Part shown: positions 22,138 through 35,600 of the stretch, piece by piece
Numbering within the stretch: the stretch's first letter is position 1
Layout of the letters: each line of letters opens with the position of its first letter
NCBI RefSeq assembly: GCF_028502605.1
Contig: NC_079233.1
Location: 558,001 to 622,000 of the forward strand
Direction of reading: 5' to 3'
Source of the DNA: Trichoderma breve
Lineage: Eukaryota > Ascomycota > Sordariomycetes > Hypocreales > Hypocreaceae
DNA: 64,000 nt
Translations under genes and position numbers: made by a program
The notes under the pieces: generated by a model
Seen by the model: only the letters and a program-made list of their open reading frames with translations
What the model was told of the DNA's origin: nothing
Databases searched by the model: none

Positions 22138-23910
22138 ATGGCCATCGAAACTCTTCCTTCTGATACTGTTCTTGTCGTTGGAGGCGGACCCGTGGGGTTG
22201 CTGCTGGTGAAAACATTGGCCCATCATGGAGTCAAAAGCGTGTTGCTTGAGCGACACTACACAACAACTACCTGGCCAAAAATGGACCTCACCAACTCTC
22301 GCTCCATGGAAATTTTCCGAAGTCTAGGTATGGCAGAAGAGCTTCGAAAGTTGGCCGTGCCTGCGAAATTTCCGTTCGCTTGTCTCTTCTCCACGGGCCT
22401 TAACGACGAGAAGGCGGCATCATCGTGGGATCTACCGAGCGCAGAGAAACTCAATGAGCAAATTTTGACTCAAAATGATGGATCACTTCCCTTGGAACCC
22501 TGGATGCGAATTTCACAGGTAATTTTTGAGTCATGGTTAAAGAATATCTGCGTTGAGGATCCGCTGGTGGACATTCGTTCTGGGTGGAAGGCGACAAGCG
22601 CCAAAGAAAATGACGATGGTGTCGAAGTGACAGCCATTGACGCAAAAACGGGCGAAGAAACGACATTTCATAGCAGGTATGCAGTTGGATGTGACGGCGC
22701 GAATAGCGTCGTAAGGGAAAGCTTGGGAATTAAACTCGATGGCGGGCCTCTGTAAGTGAGAATGACCTCAACATCTAATCCTAAGCACTAATCGCTTAAT
22801 AGTCCTGGTCGCGCTCTTTTGGTTCATTTCAAGTCCCGCGATTTGACTCGCCTACAGAAGCAGGGACAGTTTTGGCATATCTTCTTCCCGAAAACGGTAG
22901 AGGAAGGCGGTTCGATGAAAGGCGCTATCATTGCGCAGGATGAGATCGACACTTGGACAATTCACAGATTTCTTTCCGCCGACTTTGACGACTCTCAACT
23001 TTCTTCTGAAGATGCAGTTTACAGCACTCTTGGTGGTGCTGGTGAGCCCTTTCCAATCAAGATCGATGAAGTACTTGTACGATCAACGTGGAATCCCAGC
23101 GTGGCAATTGCTCAGGGTTTCATGGGTCCAAAGCAGCGAATTTTCCTAGCTGGAGATGCTTGCCACCAAATGCCACCCACCGGAGGTTATGGCATGAACA
23201 CAGGTATTGCTGAAGCATTTGATCTCGGCTGGAAGCTCGCTGCGGCTGTTAATGGTTGGGCTGGTCCACATCTTCTCGCTACCTACGAGCAAGAACGCCG
23301 TGCTGTCGCGTTGCTAGCATTACAAACTGCTAAAGGCCATATAGGAAGACTAATGGCAATGCCAAAGGCCGTCGAATTTTCAGGTAAAACACTACAAGCT
23401 GGCGGAGAAGAGGCAAGCGCCATGCTTGGTCGCGTTCACGAGTATGTTCAAGCAAACGACGCTCACAACAAGAGTCTGGGTGTAGAGCTGGGCTACAGAT
23501 ACACTTCCAGTATTTGTTTGCCAGACCAAGCACAAGATGAGCTTCCATCCCCTCCGGAATTTGATCCAAGGCATTATATACCCACAACTGTCTCTGGCTA
23601 CCGAGCGCCCCACGTGTTTCTTCAAGACAAGACGCCAATTTTCGATCACTATGGTAAAGATTTTACCCTGATCGCGTTTAAGAACAGCCAGCAACATTTA
23701 CAAGCTATCGATTGGTTTACACAGTCTGCCGAACGGCTCAAGGTTCCGCTTCGCATCTCATCGCTTGATGGAGAGACAGCAGCGCATAGCATCTGGTCAG
23801 CAGATCTTGTCCTGGTGCGCCCAGATGGATTTGTTTCTTGGCGTGGGAATTCGCTGGATAAACTTGACACTGCCCATGAAGTTATCGCCAAAGCTACAGG
23901 ACATGATTAA
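22138..23910 (+). CDS. FAD-dependent monooxygenase 2 (phenol-hydroxylase-like)
   Basis: Predicted protein of 573 residues from exons 22138..22751 and 22803..23910 (51-nt intron). Motifs: GGGPVG for FAD at residues 15-20, GCDGANSVVR (DG motif) and AGDACHQMPPTGGYGMNTG (GD motif with the PP-x-GG-x-GMN signature of the phenol 2-monooxygenase/PheA-TfdB group). A C-terminal domain of about 170 residues ends in SADLVLVRPDGFVSWRG, the thioredoxin-like fold of that group. It should hydroxylate an aromatic or enolised ring with NAD(P)H and oxygen. With monooxygenase 1 it gives the cluster two flavin hydroxylases of different subclasses. No targeting signal is evident. It is convergent with the neighbouring CYP52-like gene. 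Confidence 0.9.
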
Positions 23911-24353
23911 GATATGGCGATAGGTCAGTGTTTGGTACAGGGTAGTTATGGAAAACTCGCAACTGTAGGCAAATCTTTTGAAGTATTAGATATAAAGCCT
24001 CCTATAAATCTCAAAGTCATATGGTGCTATTGGAGCAAGAATAATTGCCCTGGTTATCCCATTTTTACCAAGACAGTCTTGCTCTTCTTTTGTTATCGTC
24101 CTTGATGTCTGTAGCCCACATAAACACTTGCCCCTGTAGCTCACCCAGCTAATCAATCTCACAAAGCTGCATGCACATTATGCTCACTTTCTATATAAGT
24201 CTCATGATCAAAGTAATAATCTTCCCTTGAGATTTAGAATTTTCAATGTATAAGATTTATTTTTAAAGACGCGCTGACATATGCGCCAAAGATATCAATT
24301 TACGCTCATAAGGTTACATATCATTTGCCAGTTCGCTACATCTTCAGCTATAC
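23911..24353. other. Convergent 3' intergenic region
   Basis: Between the 3' ends of monooxygenase 2 (+) and the CYP52-like gene (-). AT-rich toward 24.2-24.27 kb, consistent with terminators. No gene seen. Confidence 0.5.
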
Positions 24354-25975
24354 TCAAGCCCTGTAAAGAGCAATCTTGACTCCCGTCTTGCTTGAAGGAC
24401 CGACTCGCATAACTCCAACATAAGGGCTCGGGTCGCGAGATTCGATTCTGGCATACCTCCGTGCTATCCGTGCAATAACATAACTTGCCTCGGCCGTAAC
24501 CAGCATTTGTGCTGGGCATCTTCGAGGGCCTCCACCGAATGGAACAAAGTTCCACATGGGACGCAATTCTCGCCATCGGTCAGGGTTGAATTCCAGCACA
24601 TCATCGCCCCAGATCTCGGGATCTCTGTGGAGCACGTTCTTGTTGACTTGCACGACATCACCTTTGCGGACGTAAATTGGCTGTTTCCCGTCTGGTCCGC
24701 CGCCTGTTGGCAGAACTGTATCTTCGAGACACTTGCGAACCTGTGTTACGCCATTCGGGTATAGTCGGTGTGCTTGTTGACGTCAGCTCCCCCCTTACAA
24801 AATATCATGTTGACCATTCAGTGACTTACTTTCATTGAGAATACCGTTCAGATACTTCATTCCTCTCAACGCCTCAAACGTCAATTCCCCATCTCCATAA
24901 GCGAGGACCTCTTCACGGCATTTCGCATAGATGTCTGGGTGACGTGCCAAGTTCCAGATAATGTGGCTAATGAAGATCGATGTAGTGTCGTTATTGGGAA
25001 CAAAGATCAGGCACATCTGCGAACGGAGCTCCTCTCGGTCTTTGAGATTGCGAGCCATCCACCAGAGCAAGTCTGTGCGCTCATCCTTGACATCCACGCC
25101 TTTAGATTTGAGTTCATCAATCTGTTCCATCTCCTGATAAGTTTTGGTGATGTGGCTATCGACATATTTGTGTACGACTGAAACAGCATCCAGCCAATTC
25201 TGGTGTTTGAACAGGAAAAGATACTTGTACCATTGTAAGCGGAGACGCAATCCTCTCAAGACGTCAACCATGGCCCAGCAAATTTGAGCGCGGTCTGGAT
25301 AGACCAATGAATCGAGTGACTCTCCGAATAGAAGAAAAGTTACGACATCTAAGAACTGCTATCGATTAGCATTTTCGCATTTGTGTGCATGGCGTCTATA
25401 CTGACCCATCGTTGGATTAGAGGCTGGACATCAACAGTCACACCGTCGTCTTCAGGAAGAAGCGAAAAAAGGCGATCGACGTGCTTTTCTAGTCTTTTCG
25501 TGTCGGTGTATTTCTCTCGCATAAAGAACGGCTTAATCAAGAACCGAGCAAACTCCCATTCCTTTCCATCCACAGTATTCACGCCAATATCGGCAAACGG
25601 GTGCGTCGCCTTGTTGTTTCGTCGCATTGGGCCCACGCCAAAGCTCTTCCATGTGAAGGCTGACATGCTCTTCATGTTCTCTGGTTCGATGGTCCAAATA
25701 AAGCGAGTGCCAACAAAGTTGACGAGAAATGTCTTTGGCCGGTTCTTGTGTACCCAGTTAAGCCAATCCAGGAAGTAATGGTTTTTCAGTGACTTGGCCA
25801 TTCCGAGCACAACATCGAGACCAAAGAAGGGATCCCAATGAGGATAGTTTGGAATCTCTCCACATTGCTTCGCTCTTCTCTTCCGATCCCACTGAATTTT
25901 TTCGACGATGCCTCTGAACAGCCAAAACGCGACCGCTCCAATGAGCAGGTTAACTCCCCATGATTGCAGAGCCAT
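24354..25975 (-). CDS. Cytochrome P450, CYP52-like
   Basis: Predicted protein of 504 residues from exons 25406..25975, 24830..25355 and 24354..24772. There is an N-terminal membrane helix (LLIGAVAFWLFRGIVEKI), then CYP52-like landmarks: GVNTVDGKEWEFARFLIKPFF, LLFGESLDSL, the I-helix FVPNNDTTS, ExxR in ILNETHRLYP and the haem loop FVPFGGGPRRCPAQ with Cys451. CYP52 members hydroxylate alkyl termini, but in clusters of this kind the adjacent P450 can be an N- or chain hydroxylase (as TenB in tenellin). The I-helix has Pro-Asn-Asn where Ala-Gly-Arg is common. The last intron ends in AAG. It is head to head with the PKS-NRPS across about 0.7 kb, so co-expression is likely. Confidence 0.88.
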
Positions 25976-26672
25976 TGTGATGAACCGTTACAAACTGTGT
26001 TGAGCAGAGTGTAACCAACCCGACAAAAAAGTCAATCACTGAAACAAATCATAGGATCAATTGATTCTGATTTTATGGCTATACATCAATTATTTTGAGA
26101 ATACATGCCTGGTGGCCATCCAATCAGCAGCAACTCCGGGCACGGCTAATCGCCCGGGGATTTCAGGGAAATCGCTGTACAAATCCAGAAGTTGCTATTC
26201 GTCACGCAGCTTATCTCCGTCCCGGGATATTCACCACTCACTGTCGCAACCAGGATTGTAATATCCCGGACCTTGCCACATGGGTTACGCAAATCATCTA
26301 AAAACGATTTCATTCTTGTTTTTCGATTGTCAAGGAGATCAAAATGCCGAAGCCTGTCGAGGTGTTAATACTAGTCATTAAGTTGAAGCCCGGGAGAGTG
26401 GATCGTTCCAGGGACCCTAGATTCTTTTCGATGTCAGACCATATGCGAGATTCTCTACTGTAAGTCAACTATGATGAGCCTCACTATCGGAAATCTATAT
26501 GGCATTATTGGGCGAGCAAACTATATACTTCAGGGATCGGATCTTGCTATCACTACGGGCTGTATCATCCAATTCCTGATTCAACACTTCAACCTCAGAC
26601 CGCCAGTCCTCGCGTGATTCAACCTCATATCGTTGTTGGTGATTTCATGTCTGGCTAAACACACGGACAAAC
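25976..26672. promoter_or_regulatory. Bidirectional promoter CYP52-like P450 / PKS-NRPS
   Basis: It carries CCGGGG at 26154..26159, and GTCCCGGGATAT (26219..26230) facing ATATCCCGGAC (26261..26271), an inverted pair that differs by a single inserted C. TCCCGGACCTTGC (26264..26276) with CCACATGG (26276..26283) matches 12 of 13 bases of the element upstream of the trans-ER. A TATA-like CTATATAC lies about 150 bp before the synthase start. These are the best candidates for cluster-regulator sites. Confidence 0.5.
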
Positions 26673-29600
26673 ATGCCTGAATCAATTGCCATCATTTCCA
26701 CCGCGTTTCGGTTCCCTGGAGGATCCAACTCACCGGCAAAGCTTTGGGAACTTTTAAAGGAACCGCGGGACATTTTGAAGCCGATTGATGAGAGCAGGCT
26801 GCGCCTCTCCAAATTCCATCACAATAATGGCGAACACCACGGAAGCACCGATGTCCAAGGTGCCTCATACACTCTCGAAGAGGATTGCCGCCTCTTCGAT
26901 GCCTCCTTTTTTGGCATCAGCCCGCTTGAGGCCGACATAATGGATCCACAGCAGAGGATATTGCTGGAAGTCGTCTATGAAGCCTTTGAAGCAGCAGGCT
27001 ATTCATTAGACCAGATGCAGGGATCTCAAACATCTGTCCACGTCGGCGTTATGAATGGAGATTACTACGATTTACAGATGAGAGATCCCGAGACTCTACC
27101 CACACATACTGCGACTGGCACAGCGCGGAGTATTCTTTCCAACAGAATTTCGTATGCCTTTGATCTCAGAGGTGCATCAATGACGATAGATACGGCATGC
27201 TCAAGTTCACTTGTAGCACTACACCAGGCCGTTCAGGGTCTTCGAAACGGCGAAGCCACCATGGCCGTGGTTGGAGGCGCCAACCTGCTTCTCGACCCCC
27301 TAATGTACATTGCAGAATCCAATCTCCATATGCTTTCTCCTGATTCGCGCTGCAAGATGTGGGATAAGTCAGCAAATGGTTACGCCCGAGGCGAGGGTTT
27401 TGCTGCCGTCTTGCTCAAGCCTTTGAAGGACGCTATCCGCGATGGAGATCACATCGAGGGTGTGATTCGCGAAACTGCAGTTAACTCTGATGGACGCACG
27501 AAGGGAATTACAATGCCCAGTCCAACTGCCCAAGCTGCGATGATTAGACAGGCTTATAAGAATGCGGGACTGGATCCTACTGTTGATCGCTGCCAGTATT
27601 TCGAATGCCACGGCACAGGAACTCAGGCAGGTGACCCTGTAGAAGCCCAAGCAATTAGAGACGCATTCTTTCCTCCAGACTCTGACATTCAAGATGACGC
27701 CAAATTATATGTCGGCTCCATCAAGACCATCATTGGGCATTTGGAAGGATGTGCTGGATTGGCGGGCCTCATTAAAGCGCTACTAGCTATGAAGCATCAC
27801 ACGATCCCACCAAATCTTCACTTCAAGGAGCTTAGTTCCAAGGTCGAGCCTTTCTATCACAATCTGCAAATCCCAACCAAAGCGATACCATGGCCTGAGA
27901 CAAGCGATAAATGCTTGAGAGCCAGTGTCAATAGCTTTGGCTTTGGTGGAACGAACGCCCACGTCATCCTGGAAAGCTATGAGGACGAAAAGCCAGCCGC
28001 GATTGAGATTCCCGATGATAAGTTCATAGGACCTCTAGTATTGTCAGCCAGTACGGGTATATCGCTGATAGAGTCCGTCAAGTCTTATGCGGACCGGATA
28101 AGATCAGATCCCTCACTAGATCTTGAGAATCTTTCATGGATTTTGCAGAAGAAAAGAAGCTCATTATCGTCCAAGATCTTCTTTTCAGGTGCGACACGTC
28201 AGCGCTTGATTGACTTCATGGACAGATTTGTGGAGGATTCATCTTCTGTGCCGCCGGAGACTGTTGGAAATCAGTTCCAGCCCATTGATCCCAATGAGAC
28301 GCCTGGCATTCTGGGCGTCTTCACTGGTCAAGGAGCTCAGTGGGCCTCCATGGGTCGGGGGCTGTATCAATCATCTCATCTATTCCGAAGCTCGATCGAG
28401 CAATGCGAAGCTGTTCTAAACAAGTTGCCGGATGCTCCCAGCTGGTCACTTACTGAGCAGCTCCTGGCTGACGAAGGCACTTCTCGCATTTCCGAAGCAG
28501 AAATCTCTCAGCCCATCTGCACGGCGTTGCAAATTGCTCTGGTTGATCTACTAATAGCTTCTGGGGTCAAGCTTGATGCCGTGGTTGGTCACAGTTCCGG
28601 TGAAATTGCTGCGACCTATGCTGCTGGCATTATTAACCTTGAGAATGCGATGCAGATTGCATACTATCGTGGCTTCCATTCGCACTTGGCGAAGAAGAGT
28701 GTACCAGGCGCCATGATGGCCGTTGGTCTCAGTTTTGCGGATGCTTACAAGTTCTGCCACCAGCCCGAATACTTTGGACGCCTCAAGGTCGCGGCTAGTA
28801 ATTCTCCTCTCAGCGTCACGCTATCCGGAGATGCAGATGCCATTATGCAAGCTAAAGCGCACTTTGACGAAAGTAAGACTTTTGCAAGGCAATTAAAGGT
28901 TGACACAGCATATCATTCACACCTTATGATTCCATGCGCAGAGGCATATCTGAAATCACTACTAGCCTGCGATATCCAAATCCAGAGCCCTCGAGAGGAT
29001 TGCATCTGGACAAGCAGCGTCCGTGGTGACACTGACCTGCTAGAGGATGGACTTGAGCCTCTCAAAGGACAATATTGGGTGGATAACCTCCTTGGCATGG
29101 TTCAGTTCTCTCAAGCTGTAGAACATTCTATTTGGCATGGCGGCCCTTTCAACGTTGCCATCGAAATTGGTCCCCACCCAGCGCTCAAGGGCCCGGCTGA
29201 ACAAACTCTCAAGACATATTTCGGAACCGTGCCAAATTATGCAGGATTGATGAGACGTGGTGACGACGAAGTTGAAGCCTTCTCTGGTGCATTGGGATAT
29301 GTTTGGTCTTATCTTGGCTCCTCGGCCGTTGACTTTGACGGTTACCGCAAAGCATTTGATCGTCAAACATCCTCACATCTGTTGAAAGACCTTCCAAGTT
29401 ACGGTTGGGACCATCGTAGGGCTTATTGGAGAGAATCCCGAGTCTCACGTAACTACCGCTTGCGCAATGACAAGAGCCATGAGCTGCTTGGTCGCAGGAC
29501 GCCCGACGACTCTGACCAAGAGTTACGCTGGAGAAATATTGTCCGACTTCACGAGCTGCCATGGATTCAAGGCCATTTGTTCCAAGGCCAGGTGCTGTTT

Positions 29601-32600
29601 CCTGGAGCAGGATATATCGTCATGGCTCTACAGGCGGGTGCAGAAATTGCAGATCAACGTGCTGTTGAGCTTTACGAAGTCACTGACATCTCCATGGATA
29701 GAGCCATGGTGATTCCGGAGGGTACGGCTGGCGTTGAAACATTATTCACTGCCCGATTATTGGAGAAACAGTCAAGTGAGTCTTTGAGCTTCGAATTCGC
29801 TTGCTACTTCTGTAACGATGAAAACAACGGTCAACCTGTAAAGGCTGCTTATGGTCGCTTGACAATTCTCTTTGGCGAGTCCAATACTCAGCATCTGCCT
29901 CCTCGACTGGTGCCAGCTTCAAACTTGGTCCCCATTGACATGGATCGATTTTACACGTCTATGACCGGTGTTGGCCAAGAATACCTTGGTGTTTTCCGCA
30001 GCATCAAAGAGGGCAGGAGGGCATTGGGATTCTCATCTACAGTTTCGTCGTGGGAGACTGAAAATCTGAAGGGCAATAATTACGTTATGCATCCCGGCTT
30101 TTTGGACGTTGCACTACAAACCCTTTACGTCTCGTTTGCTTCTCCAGCTAGTGGAGGTTACTGGGCGCCATATCTCCCAGTGAAGGTCGGCCGACTTTCA
30201 GTAAATCCTCATGCCACCTATTCCAACGGCGTAATGACTGAGATGGAGGCTGATAGCTTTGTTACGACGGGATCATCAACACTGCTCAAGGGCGACATCC
30301 ACGTTTATCCAAAGGGTGGTGCACAAACAACATTGCAAATCGAAGGCCTCGAGATGAAAGCCGTCTCTGAGCCACAAGCCTCCAACGATAAGCACCTGTT
30401 TTCTGAAACCGTTTGGCGAGCAGATTCGTCCTTTACTCTGGTGGATTTAGACACAGAAATCGAAAACTTGGACGATATACCATTAATGGAGGCATTGGAC
30501 CGCACAGCTGTATACTATTATCGCAAGTTCCTTGCCGATATTGGCTCCACAGATCGCAAGACGTTTGCATGGTACCTCCAGCTGATGACTACTGCGGCAG
30601 AGGAGCTCATAGAACGTGCTGCAAACAGTGACCATCCAGTCATAAAGCCAGAGTGGCTTGAAGATTCCGCTGAAGTCATTGAAGAGCTAAACAAGACACA
30701 TGGAGAGAGCGTCCATCTCAAGCTGATACGTGCCGTGGGCGACAACCTGCTCAAGCTCGTGGCTGGCAAAGTGCAAATTCTCGAGGTGATGATAGCTGAT
30801 GATATGCTCAATCGATTCTATGTAGAAGGTTACAATTTCTCAATCCTCAACAACAAAATCGGACAGGCTATGAAGCAGATCACGTTCAAGAATCCCCAGG
30901 CGGTTGTCTTGGAGATTGGTGCCGGCACGGGAGGCACGACAAGAAGTGTTTTCGATGCCATTGACAACGCTTACTCTTCATATACATTCACCGATATCTC
31001 GACCGGATTCTTTGAGAATGCTGAAGAGAGATTCCGTGACCACAGCGGCAAGATGACGTTCAAGGTCTTGGACATTGAAAAGGACCCCCAGAGCCAGGGA
31101 TTCACGGAGAATACTTACGATGTCATCATTGCCGCCAATGTTTTCCACGCGACCCGAACGCTAGGTGATACGATGCGCCATGTCAGGAGTCTCCTGAAAC
31201 CCGGTGGCTTTCTGCTCATGCTCGAAGTGACCGGCCCAGAACTTCTGAGAACGCATTTCATCATGGGTGCCTTGTCTGGATGGTGGCTGGGTGGTGATGA
31301 CGGCCGTGTCTTGTCGCCAGCATTGACAGCCTCCCAGTGGGATGAGCTGCTTCAAGAGACAGGATTCTCCGGCGTCGATACCATATTCTATGACACAGCT
31401 GATGAGGCCCAGCACTCGGTTTCATTTGTCCTGAGTCGAGCAACGGACTCACAAGTTGAACTGCTGCGTAACCCTCACTCTAGAATTCACGATATCCAAG
31501 GCGAGCAGCCCATCTTGATCGTTGGTGGCAAGTCATTGTTCACAACACAAATTGTCACGGATGTCCAGAAGTCTTTGTCGCACTGGAAGAAGCGCATTAT
31601 TAAAGCCAAGAGCCTGGACGATGTACCTGTGTCGACTTTGGTGCCAGGAACATCTGTTCTCTTCCTCGGAGATCTTGACAAGCAAGTCTTCTCGGACATG
31701 ACACCGGAACGATTGATGCGACTGCAGAGTCTCTTCCTCACGTCAAAGAACGTCCTCTGGGTCACTGAAGGCAGAACAGCCAAAAACCCAGAAGCAAATA
31801 TGATAGTTGGAGTTGGTCGCACTCTGTGGACAGAAATGGCACATCTGAAGCTCCAGTTCCTAGACATCGATATTGACGTCAGGTCTCGAGACATTTCCAA
31901 GATCATCACTCAGACCTTCTTGAGGCTGGAAGTCTTGTCTCACCCAGAGTACGATGGCGAGAACAGCCTTTGGCAAATCGAGCCTGAGCTGATCTATGAT
32001 GGAGAGAAGATGCTCATCTCTCGAATTTTGCCAAACAAGGCTCTGAATGATAGACACAACGCCAGCAGACGACCAATTAAGCAGACTCTCGATCTGCAAA
32101 CCGCAGCCGTCGATATTGTCCAAGAAGGAAAGTCATTTGTGCTTGTTCCATCCGCTCCAAGTGCATTCACGGAGGACGACAAGATTCAAGTCAAGTACTC
32201 GCTGTCTCTGTATAATGACACTCAATACCCTGTGCTCCTCAACATCGGCTCGAACTCGCACACAGGCGAAACAGTTATTAGCCTCAGCACATCATGCTCA
32301 TCTACTTTGGACGCGGCTAATTCCATCAGCCTTGGTGACGTACCCTGCAACGCCCAGGTGTTGGAATCGATCGCCTGCAATATTCTCTTGGACCTCACTC
32401 GCAGCAAAATACCAACTAAAGGCACAGTCTTGTTTTACGAGCCTCCAAAGGCCTTAGTTCACCAATTACAATCCGATGCCTATTTGAAGAACAAGGAATT
32501 CCGCTTTGTGTCCACGGGCCCCAAACAAAGGTCACCCGACTGGATTCAACTATTCCCAAGAGCCTCGCAAACTGCCAACAGGCTTTTGCTACCGCTTGAC

Positions 32601-35600
32601 ACATCCTGTGTTATCAAATTCCAGAATGCTTCAAGTTTCAATCTGGAGAGTGTCTTGCCATCAAATACCTCGATTCTGGGCGTATCTGATGTTCTGCACG
32701 AATTTCAGAGTAAATTGCACAAAAGGCTGCCTACTTTCCTGAGCAATCTACATCAGCTCAGCTCTGATCTCATCCACACACAAATGATGACAGTGTCTAG
32801 CCTTCTCGAATCGTCACCTGAAAGTTTACCAAGTTTCTTTATCATTGACTGGAGTGACTCAGGCCTACTCAACGTAGCTCTCAAACCACTGGATGTGTCC
32901 AAGGCATTCTCCAGCAATAAGACCTATCTCCTGGTTGGCATGACCAAAGAACTTGGCCTTTCTCTAGCCCAGTGGATGGTCAAGAATGGCGCGCGTCATC
33001 TTGCGCTCACCAGCCGAACTGGTAGCGTAGAAGACCCCGGATGGGTTCCGGCAATGAAGGCACATGGAGCAAATGTGCAACTTTTCAGCATGGACGTCGC
33101 GGATCTGGAGTCAGTTACTGGAGTCGTCGAGACTATTAATAAGACCATGCCGCCTATCGCAGGAGTGTGCAACGCGGCAATGGTTCTGTCAGATGGTTTA
33201 TTCGCAGACATGAGCTTTGATGTATTGCAAAACACGCTGAAGCCAAAGGTGGATGGAAGCCGAAACTTGGACCAAGTATTCTACGATACACCTCTCGACT
33301 TCTTCGTCTTGTTCTCTTCTATGGCGAGTATCATCGGAAATCCTGGACAGTCAAACTATCACGCCGCCAACCTCTACATGGAAGGACTTTGCGGTCAGCG
33401 CCGCAGCCGCGGACTTGCAGCCTCAGCTATGCATATAGGAATGGTGGCCGATATTGGCTATGTTGCCCGGAGAGGCCAATCCATGGAAGACCATCTGCGC
33501 AAGATGTTCTTCTTGCCTCTTTCGGAATCCGACGTACATCAGCTGTTCGCAGAAAGCATTTTGGCAAGCCAGGACACTGTTTACGGGCTGGAGCCTTTCG
33601 TAGACTCGCCTGAAGCACCGAAGCGGCCACCCTGGGAAGGAAACCCTCGCTTTTCTCATTTCATGCGCAAGGAAGCATCTAGCAACGAGGTTTCCAAGGA
33701 TCGTGCTCTGGACACTGATTACAAGCAGCGTCTGCAAAGTGATGAACCGGAAGATTCTCTAATTGACATGGTTCAGCAGGTATTCGGACGGAAGCTGGAG
33801 GCCATGATGCAGCTGTCGGCAAACAGTATCAATCTCAATGTGCCTTTGATTGACTTGGGTGTTGATTCCTTGTTGGCCGTCGAGATCAGAAGCTGGTTCT
33901 TGAAGAAGCTTGGCATGGATGTCCCAGTCTTGAAGGTGCTTTCAGGTGATACAACTGCGCAGCTATGCGAGGATGCAACTAGAAGATTCCTGGGCCTCAA
34001 GCTGAAACAGAATTCAGCGTCCAAACCGGAACAGCAGTCAGATGTTCTGAAAGTTAAAACAGAGACCCCAAATTCAGAGAGCAGCAGAAAATTTCTTTCA
34101 ATCGAAACACCAGCCTTACAAGCCAGTACCGCGTCCAATTCGAGCGGCCACGAAGATGATTCCGCACACTCATCGGGTGACTCCATTAGCGTCCCGGACA
34201 TTCATACTCCCAATGAAGAGTGCTCTCAAAATTCATTCAATTCTGGTTCGGAGAATCTTGTTGGGTACGAGGCCGACGTGTTGGAATTCGGACTCAACCA
34301 GACTATTAAAGAAGCTGAGATTATGTCTCATGCTCAATCTCGACTGTACGTCGCGCAGAACTACGTCAATGACCCAACCACCTACAACGTCACAGTCACC
34401 TATCAAATCCGAGGAAATCTCCAAATCCCAAGATTCAAGCAGGCACTCAACTCAGTCATGACTCACCACGAATCACTGCGAACATGCTTCTTCAAAGATG
34501 AAAACACTGGTCTTCTCAAACAGGGTGTCTTGCCATCTCCGTCTTACTACCTCAGAATCGTGCAGTCTAAACAAGACGATGCCGTAGACCGAGAGATTGC
34601 CTTGTTCAAAGCAAAGCATTGGAACCTGGAACATGGAAGAACGTTTGGAGTTTCTCTGATCGTTCAATCACCGGAAGTGAGCACTATTATCTTCGGCTAT
34701 CACCACTTGGTAATGGATGGTGTGAGCTGGCATCTCTTCCTGCGGGATCTTAGCACAGCGTACCAGCTTCGTCCATTGGTGAAGACATCGAGTAGCTACA
34801 TCCAATTCGCAAAGAAACAGCAAACAGCTATTGAAAGTGGCGATTTCGCTGGAGATTTGCTATTCTGGAAGCAACTCCATGACCAACCAGCGGAGCCCCT
34901 GCAATTGCTCCCCATCACCAGTGTTGTTGCCCGTAAACCGCTCACCCAATACGCAAGCCACGTTCAATCCCGAGTCATCGATACAGAGCTAGTATCTCGA
35001 ATCAAACAAGCTAGCAAAGCTTTGAGAGTAACTCCATTTCACTTTCATCTTAGCATCGTCCAACTTATTCTGTCACGATTCTTGGCTCTAGACGACATTT
35101 GCATTGGTGTGACTGATGCCAACCGTTTGGATGAAGACTTTTCAGAAACTGTTGGCTTCTTTTTGAACCTTCTGCCGTTGCGTTTCCAGGTTGATCAAAA
35201 CAACACCTTTGGTCAACTTGCCGCCAACACGTCCCGCAAAGCTCTCGAGGGCCTGGCCCATTCGGCCGTCCCCTTTGATGTTATTCTCGATCACCTCGAC
35301 GTTGCCAGATCACCAGCCTACAGCCCTCTTTTCCAAGTAGCTGTCAACTATCGAGTTGGAGCTTTGTTGAAGACATCCATGGGAGATTGCGAAATCGAAC
35401 TCACCCAAGTCGAGGACGCTAAGAACCCCTATGATATCAGCTTTGGAGTCACGGAGATAACCTCTGGCACCTGTCTTATTGAACTCACATGCCAGAATGC
35501 GCTTTACACTGTGGAGGATTCTCAGACCTTAATGGACATTTACATCCACTTACTCGAGACACTGTCCTCGAACACAGACCTGAAGGTCAAAGATTGCCCT

